DNA of 64,000 bases, from NCBI GenBank assembly GCA_934359185.1, contig CAKRLE010000002.1:186001-250000 (forward strand), written 5' to 3'. This DNA comes from an uncultured Lachnospira sp. (GTDB taxonomy: Bacteria > Bacillota > Clostridia > Lachnospirales > Lachnospiraceae). The position numbers were made by a program, and so were the translations under genes. Positions 27,083 through 36,913 of the stretch are shown piece after piece; the first letter of the stretch is position 1, and each line of letters opens with the position of its first letter. The notes beneath the pieces are model-generated. The model was not told the origin of the DNA, ran no database searches, and was given only the letters and a program-made list of their open reading frames with translations.

Positions 27083-29002
27083 ATGTCAGTTCAGGATTAT
27101 CTTAGTGCGTTAAAGATTGGAAAAAAAGAATACAACGCATGCATCAATAAGGGAACATACCCATATCTTCCAGTCCTTGAAAATCTTGTGTCAGATGATG
27201 ATATAGACTCAGAAGTCAGTTTATCAGTTGACCAGATTCCATTAAGACTTGTGGTTGGAACATGTAATGCGGCAAGAACTAATGCATTTGCAGGTAATTT
27301 TATGCCATTGCTGGAGTGGGGAACAGAATTCTCTGCTAAATGGGCAAGTCTTAGTGAAAGTCAGGTGAATGAGGGAATAAGAGACCCTATTAAAGTATAT
27401 GAGTATATGAACAAGTTCTATGTACTTGAAGGTAATAAGCGTGTGAGTGTTCTTAAATATTTTAAGGCAGTTACAGTCAATGCTGAGGTTATCCGTAAGA
27501 TTCCTAAGAAGAGTGATAAACCAGAGATAAAAATATATTATGAGTTTATGGATTTCTACAAGTGTACCAAGCTTAATGATATATATTTCAGCAAGGTAGG
27601 AAGCTTTCCTTCATTCATGAATCTTGTCGGGATAGAGAAAGACAAGAAGATGGATGAAGATGCAAGGCGAGATCTTGTCTCATGCTTTTTAAGTTTTAAG
27701 AATGCATATGATTCCAATGGTGGTTCAAGATTTGATTATCCAGCCGGGGATGCGTTTCTAAGATTTATACACATATTTGGGTATGATACAGTGAAAGCTA
27801 TGACACCTGCAGAAATGTCTAAGAATGTGGCTAAGTCATGGGCTGAATTTGAGCTGTTATCAGAGGATTCAGAGATTGACCTTTCCATGAATCCAGGAAG
27901 AACCGAGGTTAAGAAGAATATATTAAGCTATCTTCTTCCTTGGGCATCAGGTGATTCCAAGAAGCTAAAGGTTGGCTTTGTCTATGAAAATACACCACAG
28001 AATTCAGAATGGTGTTATGCCCACGAACTTGGAAGACAGTATATAGATGAAACGTTTGGAAGCCAGATAGAGACAACAAGTGTAACGAATGTAAGACCAG
28101 ACGTTGATGATGAGAAAGCTATTGAGATGATGATTAATAATGGCGCTGATCTTATATTTGTTACATCGCCAGCTATGATAATAGCAAGTGTCAAGATGGC
28201 TATAGCACATCCGGGAGTTAAAATCCTTAACTGTTCACTCAATACCTCGCATAAGTATATAAGAACATATTATGCGAGAATGTACGAGGCGAAGTTTCTT
28301 ACAGGTGTGCTTGCTGGTGCATTGTCTACACAGGATAAGATTGGTTATGTTGCACAGTATCCGGTATATGGTGCTATTGCTAATATTAATGCATTTGCCA
28401 TGGGGGCAAAGTTTGTCAATCCAAGGGCAAAGGTTTACCTGCAGTGGTCAAGTGTCAAGGGGGCTAATGTAGAAGAAGAATTCAAGAAAGAGAATATAAA
28501 GTATATCTCAGACCAGGATATGATTACTCCACAGTGTAGTTCAAGAAGATTTGGCCTGTACAATAACGAAGGAGTTGGCAACAGGCAGCATATAGCCATG
28601 CCAGCATGGCATTGGGGTGTGTTCTATGAGAAGCTTATACAGAGCATTTTAAGCGGTTCATGGAAGGATGATGATGACAATGTCAGGGCACTCAATTACT
28701 GGTGGGGAATGTCTGCTGGTGTTGTAGACCTGATTACATCTAATAAGATTCCAGTTGAAACAGGAAGACTTGTTGATGCATTCAGAAATATGATTATTAA
28801 GGGTGAATTTGAACCATTTTCGGATGAACTGTACGATCAGGACAGACATTTACGCAATAAGAAAGGTAATACCTTATCACCAGAAGAGATTATAACAATG
28901 GACTGGCTTATAGATAATGTAGTGGGAACTATCCCTGATATTGATGATCTGGAAGACAGTGTTAAAGCAATAGTTGCTAACCAGGGGGTCTCTCAGGAAT
29001 AA
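27083..29002 (+). CDS. Cytoplasmic fusion of a ParB-like segment with a BMP/PnrA-type ligand-binding domain
   Basis: The 639-residue protein (ATG at 27083, behind AAAGGAGG) has no signal peptide or lipobox. Residues about 95-140 (NEGIRDPIKVYEYMNKFYVLEGNKRVSVLKYF) resemble a ParB/sulfiredoxin-like segment. From residue about 295 (KLKVGFVYENTPQNSEWCYAHELGRQY) it follows the basic membrane protein family, which normally forms extracellular nucleoside-binding lipoproteins: INNGADLIFVTS, YYARMYEAKFLTGVLAGAL and GYVAQYPVYG are typical. A cytoplasmic BMP domain is probably a nucleoside or small-ligand sensor. The output of the N-terminal part is unknown. Confidence 0.8.
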   Translation: MSVQDYLSALKIGKKEYNACINKGTYPYLPVLENLVSDDDIDSEVSLSVDQIPLRLVVGTCNAARTNAFAGNFMPLLEWGTEFSAKWASLSESQVNEGIRDPIKVYEYMNKFYVLEGNKRVSVLKYFKAVTVNAEVIRKIPKKSDKPEIKIYYEFMDFYKCTKLNDIYFSKVGSFPSFMNLVGIEKDKKMDEDARRDLVSCFLSFKNAYDSNGGSRFDYPAGDAFLRFIHIFGYDTVKAMTPAEMSKNVAKSWAEFELLSEDSEIDLSMNPGRTEVKKNILSYLLPWASGDSKKLKVGFVYENTPQNSEWCYAHELGRQYIDETFGSQIETTSVTNVRPDVDDEKAIEMMINNGADLIFVTSPAMIIASVKMAIAHPGVKILNCSLNTSHKYIRTYYARMYEAKFLTGVLAGALSTQDKIGYVAQYPVYGAIANINAFAMGAKFVNPRAKVYLQWSSVKGANVEEEFKKENIKYISDQDMITPQCSSRRFGLYNNEGVGNRQHIAMPAWHWGVFYEKLIQSILSGSWKDDDDNVRALNYWWGMSAGVVDLITSNKIPVETGRLVDAFRNMIIKGEFEPFSDELYDQDRHLRNKKGNTLSPEEIITMDWLIDNVVGTIPDIDDLEDSVKAIVANQGVSQE

Positions 29003-29027
29003 AGAGTTATAAAGGAATATACATGTT

Positions 29028-29618
29028 ATGAAAATACTAATATTGGCAGACGTTGAATCCAAATATCTGTGGGATTATTTTGAAAAGGAGAAGCTTGAAG
29101 GGATAGATCTGATATTGTCATGCGGTGACTTAAAGCCGCAGTACCTGTCTTTTCTTGCATCATTTTCTAAAGTGCCTATTCTTTATGTGCGTGGCAATCA
29201 TGATGACTGTTATGAGAATAATCCGCCAGAAGGATGTATATGTATAGAAGATAATATATATAAATATAATGGACTGCGCATTATGGGGCTTGGGGGCTCT
29301 TTACGATACAATAAAGGAATCAACCAGTACACCCAGCTTCAGATGAAAAACAGGGTAAGTCATATGTGGCTTAAATTAAAAAGAAATAAAGGGTTTGATA
29401 TACTCCTGACACATGCACCGGCAGCGGGAATTAATGATGGTGATGACCATGTGCATAAAGGATTTGATGCATTTTCGGAGCTTATTGATAAATATCACCC
29501 TAGATATTTTATTCATGGACATATTCATAAGAATTATTCAATGAATTTTGTACGTGAAGACAAGGTGGGAGATACAATAGTAATCAATGGATATGACAGA
29601 TATATATTAGAAATTTAA
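29028..29618 (+). CDS. Calcineurin-like metallophosphoesterase
   Basis: The 196-residue protein has metallophosphoesterase motifs: LSCGDLKPQYL (GDxxP-like), VRGNHDD, LLTHAPAAG and FIHGHIHKN. The first motif, normally DxH, reads LADVES, so one metal ligand His is absent. The remaining motifs are intact, as in other short members from Clostridia that I recall. It could be a phosphodiesterase of unknown substrate. It begins 25 bases after the BMP-fusion gene and may be co-transcribed with it. The ribosome site is AAAGGAAT. Confidence 0.83.
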   Translation: MKILILADVESKYLWDYFEKEKLEGIDLILSCGDLKPQYLSFLASFSKVPILYVRGNHDDCYENNPPEGCICIEDNIYKYNGLRIMGLGGSLRYNKGINQYTQLQMKNRVSHMWLKLKRNKGFDILLTHAPAAGINDGDDHVHKGFDAFSELIDKYHPRYFIHGHIHKNYSMNFVREDKVGDTIVINGYDRYILEI

Positions 29619-29683
29619 AAAAATGTTATAAATGTGTTGCATTATCTGTAATAGTATGATAATATCCCATAAGAAACAAAAGA

Positions 29684-29712
29684 CAAATGTCCGTCTAGGA
29701 AAGACACATTTG
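29684..29712 (+). promoter_or_regulatory. Leader hairpin upstream of asd
   Basis: CAAATGT (29684-29690) pairs with ACATTTG (29706-29712), with GTC/GAC inside. It lies in the 126-base gap before asd. It is too small to be a lysine riboswitch and I assign no function. Confidence 0.35.
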
Positions 29713-29744
29713 CCAATACATAATATTAAGGGAGAATATATAAG

Positions 29745-30833
29745 ATGAGCGATAAGTTAAGAGTTGGTATCCTTGGCGGTACAGGTATGGTTGGTCAGAG
29801 ATTTATAACATTACTTGAGAACCATCCATGGTTTGAGGTTGTTTTAGTTGCAGCCAGTGGACGTTCAGCAGGCAAATCATATGAGGAAGCTGTTGACGGA
29901 CGTTGGAAGATGGCTGTACCAATGCCAGAATTTGTAAAGAAGATGCCTGTTCTTGATATGGATAAGGATTTTGATAAGATAGTTAATGATGTTGATTTTG
30001 TATTCTGTGCAGTTAACATGCCTAAGGATGAAATTAAAGCATTAGAAGAAAGATACGCTAAGGCAGAGGTTCCAGTTGTATCTAATAACAGTGCACATCG
30101 TTGGACACCAGATGTACCTATGATTTTACCAGAAGTTAACCCAGAGCATACTGATGTAATTGAGGCACAGAAGAAGAGACTTGGTACAACAAGAGGATTT
30201 ATCGCAGTTAAGCCTAACTGTTCAATCCAGAGCTATGCTCCAGCTATTGCAGCGTTAAAGGAATTTGAGCCAAAGCTTGTTGTAGCTACAACATATCAGG
30301 CTATTTCAGGTGCTGGTAAGACATTTGAGCAGTGGCCAGAGATGGTAGAGAATATTATCCCTTACATCGGTGGAGAGGAAGAAAAGAGTGAGAAGGAACC
30401 ATTAAGAATCCTTGGAAATGTAGTTGATGGTAAGATTGTTCCAGCAACAGAGCCAGTTATTACATGCCAGTGCTTAAGAGTTCCGGTTCTTGACGGACAT
30501 ACAGCTGCTGTATTTATTAATTTTGGCAAGAAGCCAACTAAGGAGCAGATTATTGAAAAGTGGAGAAATTACAGAGGTGTTCCACAGGAACTTGACCTTC
30601 CTAGCGCACCAAAGCAGTTTATCCAGTATCTTGAAGAGGATGATCGTCCACAGGTTAAGCTTGACGTTAACTATGAGCATGGTATGGGTGTATCATTTGG
30701 ACGTTTGAGAGAGGATTCAGTGTTTGATTACAAGTTTGTTGGTCTTTCACATAATACATTAAGAGGTGCTGCAGGTGGAGCTGTTCTTTGTGCAGAGCTT
30801 CTTAAAGCTAAGGGATTTATTACTAAGAAGTAA
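29745..30833 (+). CDS. asd: Aspartate-semialdehyde dehydrogenase (archaeal/fungal-type)
   Basis: Asd reduces aspartyl phosphate to aspartate semialdehyde for lysine, threonine and methionine synthesis. The 362-residue protein has the NADP-binding GILGGTGMVGQRF, the catalytic Cys in VKPNCSIQSY and an HTAAVF segment, and it continues to SHNTLRGAAGGAVL. The HPWFEVVLVAASGRSAGKSY region and overall pattern fit the archaeal/fungal Asd subgroup rather than the classic proteobacterial one. GGGAGAA precedes the ATG. Strong codon bias suggests high expression. A strong terminator follows. Confidence 0.95.
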   Translation: MSDKLRVGILGGTGMVGQRFITLLENHPWFEVVLVAASGRSAGKSYEEAVDGRWKMAVPMPEFVKKMPVLDMDKDFDKIVNDVDFVFCAVNMPKDEIKALEERYAKAEVPVVSNNSAHRWTPDVPMILPEVNPEHTDVIEAQKKRLGTTRGFIAVKPNCSIQSYAPAIAALKEFEPKLVVATTYQAISGAGKTFEQWPEMVENIIPYIGGEEEKSEKEPLRILGNVVDGKIVPATEPVITCQCLRVPVLDGHTAAVFINFGKKPTKEQIIEKWRNYRGVPQELDLPSAPKQFIQYLEEDDRPQVKLDVNYEHGMGVSFGRLREDSVFDYKFVGLSHNTLRGAAGGAVLCAELLKAKGFITKK

Positions 30834-30870
30834 TAATTAAATATGTTCTTTCCTGCTTTTCAGGTTAGAT

Positions 30871-30938
30871 AGACACATGGAGTGCCCATCTGGTGTAATG
30901 CCAGGTGGGCATTCTGCATTGTGTCTTGTTTTTTTGTG
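30871..30938 (+). terminator. Terminator of asd
   Basis: A long stem of GACACATGGAGTGCCCATC-type sequence (30872-30892) pairs with the segment ending GCATTGTGTC (30901-30925) and is followed by TTGTTTTTTT. Confidence 0.88.
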
Positions 30939-30994
30939 TGAAATAAGTTAAAATTAAAAGACGATTTAACGCAGCGTGGAGGGCGATATATATC

Positions 30995-31588
30995 ATGGAA
31001 AATAATCATTTTTATGCAATGTTATCAAGAATGAAATATATTAACAGATGGGGACTTATGCGTAACACAAGAGTGGAGAATATTAGTGAGCACAGTCTTG
31101 AGGTGGCGTTTGTGGCACATGCACTTGGTGTAATTAACAATGAAGTGTTTGGTGGCTCTCTTCCAGCAGAGAGACTTGCAATTCTTGGTATGTATCATGA
31201 TGTGACAGAGATTATAACAGGGGACATGCCAACGCCTGTAAAGTATTACAGCCCGGTTATCCGTAATGCATATGCAGAGGTTGAGAATGTTGCTAAAGAT
31301 GAGATGCTTTCAGGACTTCCGGAGATGATGAGAAAGCATTATGACAGTGTGCTTCTTGAGACAGATGAGGAAGAACAGCTGTGGATATATGTTAAGGCGG
31401 CAGATAAGATGTCAGCGTTGATAAAATGTATAGAGGAGCAGCAGATGGGAAATCAGGATTTTGCAGATGCGGCTTCAACAATAAAAAAAGCGCTTGTGGA
31501 TATGAAGCTGAAAGAAGTCGATTATTTTATGAAAGAATTTCTTCCGGCATATAAGCTTACATTAGATAAATCGGGAAAGGAAGTATAG
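30995..31588 (+). CDS. yfbR: 5'-deoxynucleotidase (YfbR-like HD phosphatase)
   Basis: YfbR removes the phosphate from 5'-deoxyribonucleotides and helps balance dNTP pools. The 197-residue protein matches through MLSRMKYINRWGLMRNTR, the HD-domain metal ligands EHSLEVAFVAHAL and MYHDVTEIITGDMPTPVKY, and the later Asp in VKAADKMSALIKC. GGAGGGCG lies upstream. The next gene starts after three bases, so the two are co-transcribed. Confidence 0.9.
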   Translation: MENNHFYAMLSRMKYINRWGLMRNTRVENISEHSLEVAFVAHALGVINNEVFGGSLPAERLAILGMYHDVTEIITGDMPTPVKYYSPVIRNAYAEVENVAKDEMLSGLPEMMRKHYDSVLLETDEEEQLWIYVKAADKMSALIKCIEEQQMGNQDFADAASTIKKALVDMKLKEVDYFMKEFLPAYKLTLDKSGKEV

Positions 31589-31591
31589 AAG

Positions 31592-32977
31592 ATGTTCTTG
31601 GGGCGAAGTGAAGAAACTGAAAAACTCACTAAATATTATGAATCGGGAAAAAGTTCTCTCATAGTTGTATATGGACGTACTGGGATAGGAAAGACATCAT
31701 TTATAAAGAATTTTGCAAAAGATAAAGAATATTTCTATTACTGTGCTGCGCAAGCCTCTGATAAGCATCAGATAAACATGCTTACAGCAAGCATAAAAAG
31801 GCAGGTTGGATTTTATTCTGTTGATGATCAGGAAGATATAGATGTAACAGATACAGATGTGCTGCTCACCCTTATGAATAAGATAGAGAGTGATACAAGA
31901 CTTATTATTATAGATGAGTTCCAAAACATTATTAAACAGAATAAAGGATTTATGGATTCTATAGTAAAGCTGGTTGATGGAAAGCTTTTTGATGGAAATG
32001 TTTGTGTTGTGCTTCTTAGTTCATCTATAAGCTGGATAGAGAACAGTCTTGTGTCTTCTATAGGTGCATCAGCATTAAAGATATCAGAATTTATTAAGCT
32101 GAAGGAACTTTCTTTTGTTGATACAGTAAGAATGTTTCCATCATATTCAGTCCCCGACAGCATGATGATATATGCGATAACTGGTGGTGTTCCAGCTTAT
32201 ATGTCACGGCTTTCAGATAAGTTGTCTGTCAAGGAGAATATATGTAAGAATATCCTTAACTCTGATGCTTATTTAAGAAGAGAGGGTGGGGAATATATAA
32301 AGGAAGAATTAAGAGAAACTTCTCTTTATAATACAATCATTAAATTTATTGCAGAAGGCGCAAATAAGCTTAATGAACTGCATAATCTCACTGGATTTGG
32401 AAGAGATAAAATAAGTGTATATTTAAAAAATCTTGCTGAACGTGAAATTGTTGAAAAAGTATTTTCATATGAGAGTGATGGAAGAGAATACACAAGAAAA
32501 GGTCTATACAGAATCAAATCAGGATTTACTGAATTCTGGTTCAGATACATATATGGCAATGAATCTCAGATTGAGACAATGTCAGATGAGGATTTTTATG
32601 ATGAATATATAGAGCCTACCCTGAATGAATTTGCTCTCGAAGCATTTGTTAAGGTGGGAACAGAATTTGTATCAATTATGGACTCAATGGGCAGGCTGCC
32701 AGTCAAAATTGAAAGAACCGGACGCTGGTGGGGAAAGAATGGCAATATAGATATAATAGGTGTAAGCCACGATCAGCAGTATGTTATAGGCAAATGCAAC
32801 TGGCTTGATGACACATTTAAGTTCTCGGATTTTGAGGAGCTTATGTATAATGTAGGACTTGCTGAGATAGGAAAGGATTACATATATCTGTTTTCAAAGA
32901 ATGATTTTGATGATGAGTTAAAAGAATTTGCCAGTGAGAATAAGAATGTTAATCTTATAAGTCTGAATGACTTGTAG
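31592..32977 (+). CDS. AAA ATPase with C-terminal DUF234 domain
   Basis: The 461-residue ATPase has Walker A YGRTGIGKTSFIKNF near residue 30, Walker B RLIIIDEFQNII near residue 107, a winged-helix region (KLNELHNLTGFGRDKISVYLKNL) and a C-terminal DUF234 nuclease-like domain with ERTGRWWGKNGNIDIIGV. This archaeal-type ATPase/DUF234 family is widespread in Clostridia and of uncertain role. Links to mobile elements or defence have been guessed but are unproven. It starts three bases after yfbR with AGGAAG as ribosome site and precedes topB by 24 bases. Confidence 0.86.
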   Translation: MFLGRSEETEKLTKYYESGKSSLIVVYGRTGIGKTSFIKNFAKDKEYFYYCAAQASDKHQINMLTASIKRQVGFYSVDDQEDIDVTDTDVLLTLMNKIESDTRLIIIDEFQNIIKQNKGFMDSIVKLVDGKLFDGNVCVVLLSSSISWIENSLVSSIGASALKISEFIKLKELSFVDTVRMFPSYSVPDSMMIYAITGGVPAYMSRLSDKLSVKENICKNILNSDAYLRREGGEYIKEELRETSLYNTIIKFIAEGANKLNELHNLTGFGRDKISVYLKNLAEREIVEKVFSYESDGREYTRKGLYRIKSGFTEFWFRYIYGNESQIETMSDEDFYDEYIEPTLNEFALEAFVKVGTEFVSIMDSMGRLPVKIERTGRWWGKNGNIDIIGVSHDQQYVIGKCNWLDDTFKFSDFEELMYNVGLAEIGKDYIYLFSKNDFDDELKEFASENKNVNLISLNDL

Positions 32978-33001
32978 TATATATGAAAGAAAAGGTTGGA
33001 T

Positions 33002-34978
33002 ATGGGAAAATCAGTGTTCATTGCAGAGAAACCATCTGTAGCGGAAGAATTTGGTAAAGCTCTGCATGAGAATTTCAAGAATCGGAAGTCAGACGGATAT
33101 CTTGAATCAGATAATTATATTGTAACATGGTGCGTGGGGCATCTGGTTACAATGTGTTATCCTGATAAATATGACCCCGCACTCAAATCATGGCGTTTAG
33201 ATACACTTCCATTTATACCGAAGGAATTTATGTATGAGGTAATTCCAAATGTTGAAAAGCAGTTTAATATTGTTAAGAATATATTAAACAGGGAAGATGT
33301 TGATACCATATATGTCTGTACCGATTCCGGACGAGAAGGGGAATATATATATCGTCTGGTAAGACAGATGGCAGGAGTTAAGAATAAGAAAGAAAAGCGT
33401 GTGTGGATTGATTCACAGACAGAAGAAGAGATACTTAAAGGGATTAAGACCGCTAAAGATATATCTGAATATAATAATTTAAGCGATGCGGCATATCTTA
33501 GGGCTAAAGAAGATTATCTTATGGGAATTAATTTCTCGCGTGTTCTTACCCTTAAATATGGCAGAAATATTTCGTCATACCTAAAGACTGACAGAACCGT
33601 AATATCAGTGGGAAGAGTTATGACGTGTGTTCTTGGAATGATTGTAAGAAGGGAACGTGAGATACGCGCATTTGTAAAGACTCCTTTTTTCAGGGTTATA
33701 TGTAAGACGCAGCTTTCAGATAACAGCTTTGATGCAGAGTGGAAAGCTGTAGAGGGCAGCAGATATTACAATACGCCGTATCTTTACAAGGATAACGGAT
33801 TTAAGGAGCGCATTAAGGCACAGGAGCTTATAGATGTGCTGTCAGACCCTATGCCTGCATCAGGCAGGGTTGTCCAGATTGAGAGAAAGAAAGAAGTTAA
33901 GAATCCACCGCTTCTGTATAATCTTGCTGAACTTCAGAATGAGTGTTCTAAGCTGTTTAAAATAAGTCCTGATCAGACGCTTTCAGTCGTACAGGAATTG
34001 TACGAGAAAAAGCTTGTAACTTATCCAAGAACTGATGCGAGGGTTTTATCAACAGCGATAAGCAAAGAGATTCATAAGAATATAGGCGGACTCAGAAATT
34101 TTGCACCAGTAAAGGAATATGCGGAGCATATACTTAATGAAAAAAGTTATACAGATATTGCCAGAAGCAGATATTGTGATGATAAAAAGATTACAGATCA
34201 TTATGCTATAATACCTACAGGTCAGGGATTTGGAGCACTTAAAGGGTTATCTCAGACTGCTGTACGTGTATATGAGGTCATTGCAAGAAGATTTTTAAGT
34301 ATATTTTATCCTGCAGCAGAATATACAAAAGCATCAGTTACGATGGATGTTAATAAAGAATGCTTTAATGCATCATTTAAGGTATTGGCTAAGGAAGGAT
34401 ATCTTGCTGCAGCCAGAAATTCATTTGCAAAGCAGCAGGATGCAGATGGTAATGATACAGCTATGCTCGAGGCATTAAAAAATGTCAAGAAAAATGATAT
34501 ACTCAATATAACAGAGTTCTCAATTAAGGAGGGAGAGACATCTCCACCCAAAAGATATAATTCTGGTTCAATTATTCTTGCTATGGAGAATGCCGGACAG
34601 CTTATTGAAGATGAAGATCTGCGTGCGCAGATAAAGGGTAGTGGAATTGGAACAAGTGCTACAAGAGCTGAGATATTAAAGAAGCTTAATACCATAGGTT
34701 ATATATCCACTAATGCCAAAACACAGATTATAACTCCGGCTAAGCTTGGTGAGATAGTATATGATGTTGTTGATAATTCGATAAGGCAGCTTCTTAATCC
34801 AGAGCTTACAGCAAGCTGGGAAAAGGGATTGACTTATGTTGCTGATGGTGAGATAACATCTGATGAATATCTTAATAAGCTTGAAGGATTTGTTACAAGG
34901 AGAACGCAGGCTGTAAAGATTTTAAATAATCAGTCGCAGCTTATGAGATTATTTAACGAGTTTTCTAAGAATTATTAA
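33002..34978 (+). CDS. topB: DNA topoisomerase III
   Basis: TopB is a type IA topoisomerase that decatenates single-stranded DNA. I use the ATG at 33002 (658 residues), six bases after AAAGG. A TTG lies two codons upstream. The Toprim domain carries IAEKPSVAEEFGKAL and CTDSGREGEYIYR, and the catalytic tyrosine lies in KLVTYPRTDARVLS. GSGIGTSATRAEILKKL follows in the gate domain. It ends soon after the core without the zinc-binding tail of some TopB proteins. Such short copies occur both on chromosomes and on integrative elements. No conjugation genes are visible here. Confidence 0.92.
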   Translation: MGKSVFIAEKPSVAEEFGKALHENFKNRKSDGYLESDNYIVTWCVGHLVTMCYPDKYDPALKSWRLDTLPFIPKEFMYEVIPNVEKQFNIVKNILNREDVDTIYVCTDSGREGEYIYRLVRQMAGVKNKKEKRVWIDSQTEEEILKGIKTAKDISEYNNLSDAAYLRAKEDYLMGINFSRVLTLKYGRNISSYLKTDRTVISVGRVMTCVLGMIVRREREIRAFVKTPFFRVICKTQLSDNSFDAEWKAVEGSRYYNTPYLYKDNGFKERIKAQELIDVLSDPMPASGRVVQIERKKEVKNPPLLYNLAELQNECSKLFKISPDQTLSVVQELYEKKLVTYPRTDARVLSTAISKEIHKNIGGLRNFAPVKEYAEHILNEKSYTDIARSRYCDDKKITDHYAIIPTGQGFGALKGLSQTAVRVYEVIARRFLSIFYPAAEYTKASVTMDVNKECFNASFKVLAKEGYLAAARNSFAKQQDADGNDTAMLEALKNVKKNDILNITEFSIKEGETSPPKRYNSGSIILAMENAGQLIEDEDLRAQIKGSGIGTSATRAEILKKLNTIGYISTNAKTQIITPAKLGEIVYDVVDNSIRQLLNPELTASWEKGLTYVADGEITSDEYLNKLEGFVTRRTQAVKILNNQSQLMRLFNEFSKNY

Positions 34979-35018
34979 TTAACAATATATTTTATATTAA
35001 TAGCAGAAAGGATAGAAT

Positions 35019-36839
35019 ATGTGCGGAATAGTTGGTTATATAGGAGACAGAGACTGTACTAATGTGTTAGTTGATTCACTTGAAAAGCTTGAGTACAGAG
35101 GATATGATTCAGCAGGAATTGCTGTGCTTGAGAACGGAATAATTAAAGTATGCAAGTGTAAGGGAAGACTTGCAAATTTAAGAGATAAAATGGAACATGA
35201 TGGTAAGCCTAAAGGACATGTGGGAATCGGACATACAAGATGGGCTACACATGGAGAACCATCTGATATTAATTCACACCCACATGGCAATAAGAGAATT
35301 ACAATAGTTCATAATGGTATTATTGAAAATTATCGTGAGATTAAGGAATTTCTTATATCAGAAGGATACAGCTTCGTAAGTGAAACAGATACAGAAACTG
35401 TTGCCAAGCTTATTGACTATTATTATGGCGGGGATCCACTTGATGCAATTATCAAGGTACTATCTGAGATAAGAGGATCATATGCATTAGGTATTATGTT
35501 CAGAGATTTTCCAGACAGAATCTATGCAGTCAGAAAAGACAGTCCTCTTATAGTTGGCAAGGGTGATGGCGAAAACTTTATTGCATCAGATGTTCCAGCA
35601 ATAATGAAATACACAAGAGATTACTATCTTCTGGAGAAGAATGAGATAGCAGAGATTAAGAAAGACCATGTTGATTTCTTTGATCTTCACAAGGAGAGAA
35701 TACATAAAGAAGTAAATACTGCTGACTGGGATGTTGATGCTGCTGAAAAAGGCGGATATGAACATTTTATGTTAAAGGAGATACATGAGCAGCCTGTTGC
35801 GGTAAGAACAACCATAACACCTAGAATTACAGATTGTATGCCAGATTTTACAGCAGAAGGATTTGATATCGAGAAGCTGAAGAAATATGAGAAAATATTT
35901 ATTGTTGCCTGCGGTACTGCAATGCATGCAGGAATGGTTGGAAAATATGTAATTGAAAAACTTGCCCGCAAGCCGGTAATAGTAGATATAGCGTCAGAAT
36001 TCAGATATCGTGATCCGCTCATTGGTGAGAACAATCTTATGATTGTAATATCACAGTCAGGTGAGACAGCAGATACTAAGGCTGCAATGGAACTTGCAAA
36101 GGAGCGTGGAGCAGATACAATGGCAATTGTCAATGTAAAGGGTTCATCGATTGCAAGAGAAGCGGATATGGTTGTGTATACACATGCAGGCCCGGAGATA
36201 TCTGTTGCTTCAACTAAGGCATATATGGTTCAGATATCAGTTATGTATCTGCTTGCGTTTATGATGGCTTACGCTAATGGCAAGATAACTAAGGAAGAGT
36301 GCGAAAGACTCACAGCAGAGCTTTCTGATATGCCTAAGATAATAGAGGATACATTAGGACAGGAGAAACAGTGCCAGTTCGTTGCATCCAAGCTTCTTAA
36401 TGCAGACAGTCTTCTTTATATAGGAAGAGGTCTTGATTATGCACTTAGTATGGAAGGCTCTCTTAAGTTAAAGGAGATTTCATACATTCATTCAGAGTCA
36501 TATGCAGCTGGTGAGTTAAAACATGGTACGATTTCTCTTATCACTAAGGGAATGCCGGTTATTGCAGTTGCTACACAGAGCGACCTTCTTGAAAAAACTA
36601 TCAGCAATATTAAGGAAGTCAAGGCAAGAGGGGCAATGGTTATTCTTGTATGCGCAGCAGACGTGGTTGTTGAGGAAGGCGTATGTGATTATCTTATAAG
36701 ACTTCCAGAGGCTGAGGAGATTCTTATGCCTATGGTTGCTGCTGTTCCATTGCAGTTGATTGCATATTATACATCAGTGCTGAAGGGTAATGATGTTGAT
36801 AAGCCACGTAATCTTGCAAAGTCAGTTACGGTTGAGTAA
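35019..36839 (+). CDS. glmS: Glutamine-fructose-6-phosphate aminotransferase (isomerizing)
   Basis: GlmS makes glucosamine 6-phosphate, the entry to peptidoglycan amino sugars. The 606-residue protein starts MCGIVGYIG, whose Cys2 is the glutaminase nucleophile, with RGYDSAGI and HNGIIENY following. The two sugar-isomerase (SIS) domains show VACGTAMHAGMVGKY, VISQSGETADT and YIGRGLDYALSMEGSLKLKEISY. It ends with the conserved NLAKSVTVE. The 40-base upstream gap leaves no room for a glmS ribozyme. AGAAAGGA precedes the ATG. Confidence 0.97.
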   Translation: MCGIVGYIGDRDCTNVLVDSLEKLEYRGYDSAGIAVLENGIIKVCKCKGRLANLRDKMEHDGKPKGHVGIGHTRWATHGEPSDINSHPHGNKRITIVHNGIIENYREIKEFLISEGYSFVSETDTETVAKLIDYYYGGDPLDAIIKVLSEIRGSYALGIMFRDFPDRIYAVRKDSPLIVGKGDGENFIASDVPAIMKYTRDYYLLEKNEIAEIKKDHVDFFDLHKERIHKEVNTADWDVDAAEKGGYEHFMLKEIHEQPVAVRTTITPRITDCMPDFTAEGFDIEKLKKYEKIFIVACGTAMHAGMVGKYVIEKLARKPVIVDIASEFRYRDPLIGENNLMIVISQSGETADTKAAMELAKERGADTMAIVNVKGSSIAREADMVVYTHAGPEISVASTKAYMVQISVMYLLAFMMAYANGKITKEECERLTAELSDMPKIIEDTLGQEKQCQFVASKLLNADSLLYIGRGLDYALSMEGSLKLKEISYIHSESYAAGELKHGTISLITKGMPVIAVATQSDLLEKTISNIKEVKARGAMVILVCAADVVVEEGVCDYLIRLPEAEEILMPMVAAVPLQLIAYYTSVLKGNDVDKPRNLAKSVTVE

Positions 36840-36913
36840 GCAGCGGCGTGGTGCGTGTGGACGTTTGATAATATCAGCGAAGGATAGAATAATAGTTTGA
36901 TGGGAGAAATAGG

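Noticed and set aside
29619..29744. Possible lysine riboswitch before asd
   Set aside because: The gap is 126 bases, shorter than a lysine aptamer plus platform, and shows only a small hairpin.
34979..35018. Possible glmS ribozyme upstream of glmS
   Set aside because: The gap between topB and glmS is only 40 bases, too short for the ribozyme.
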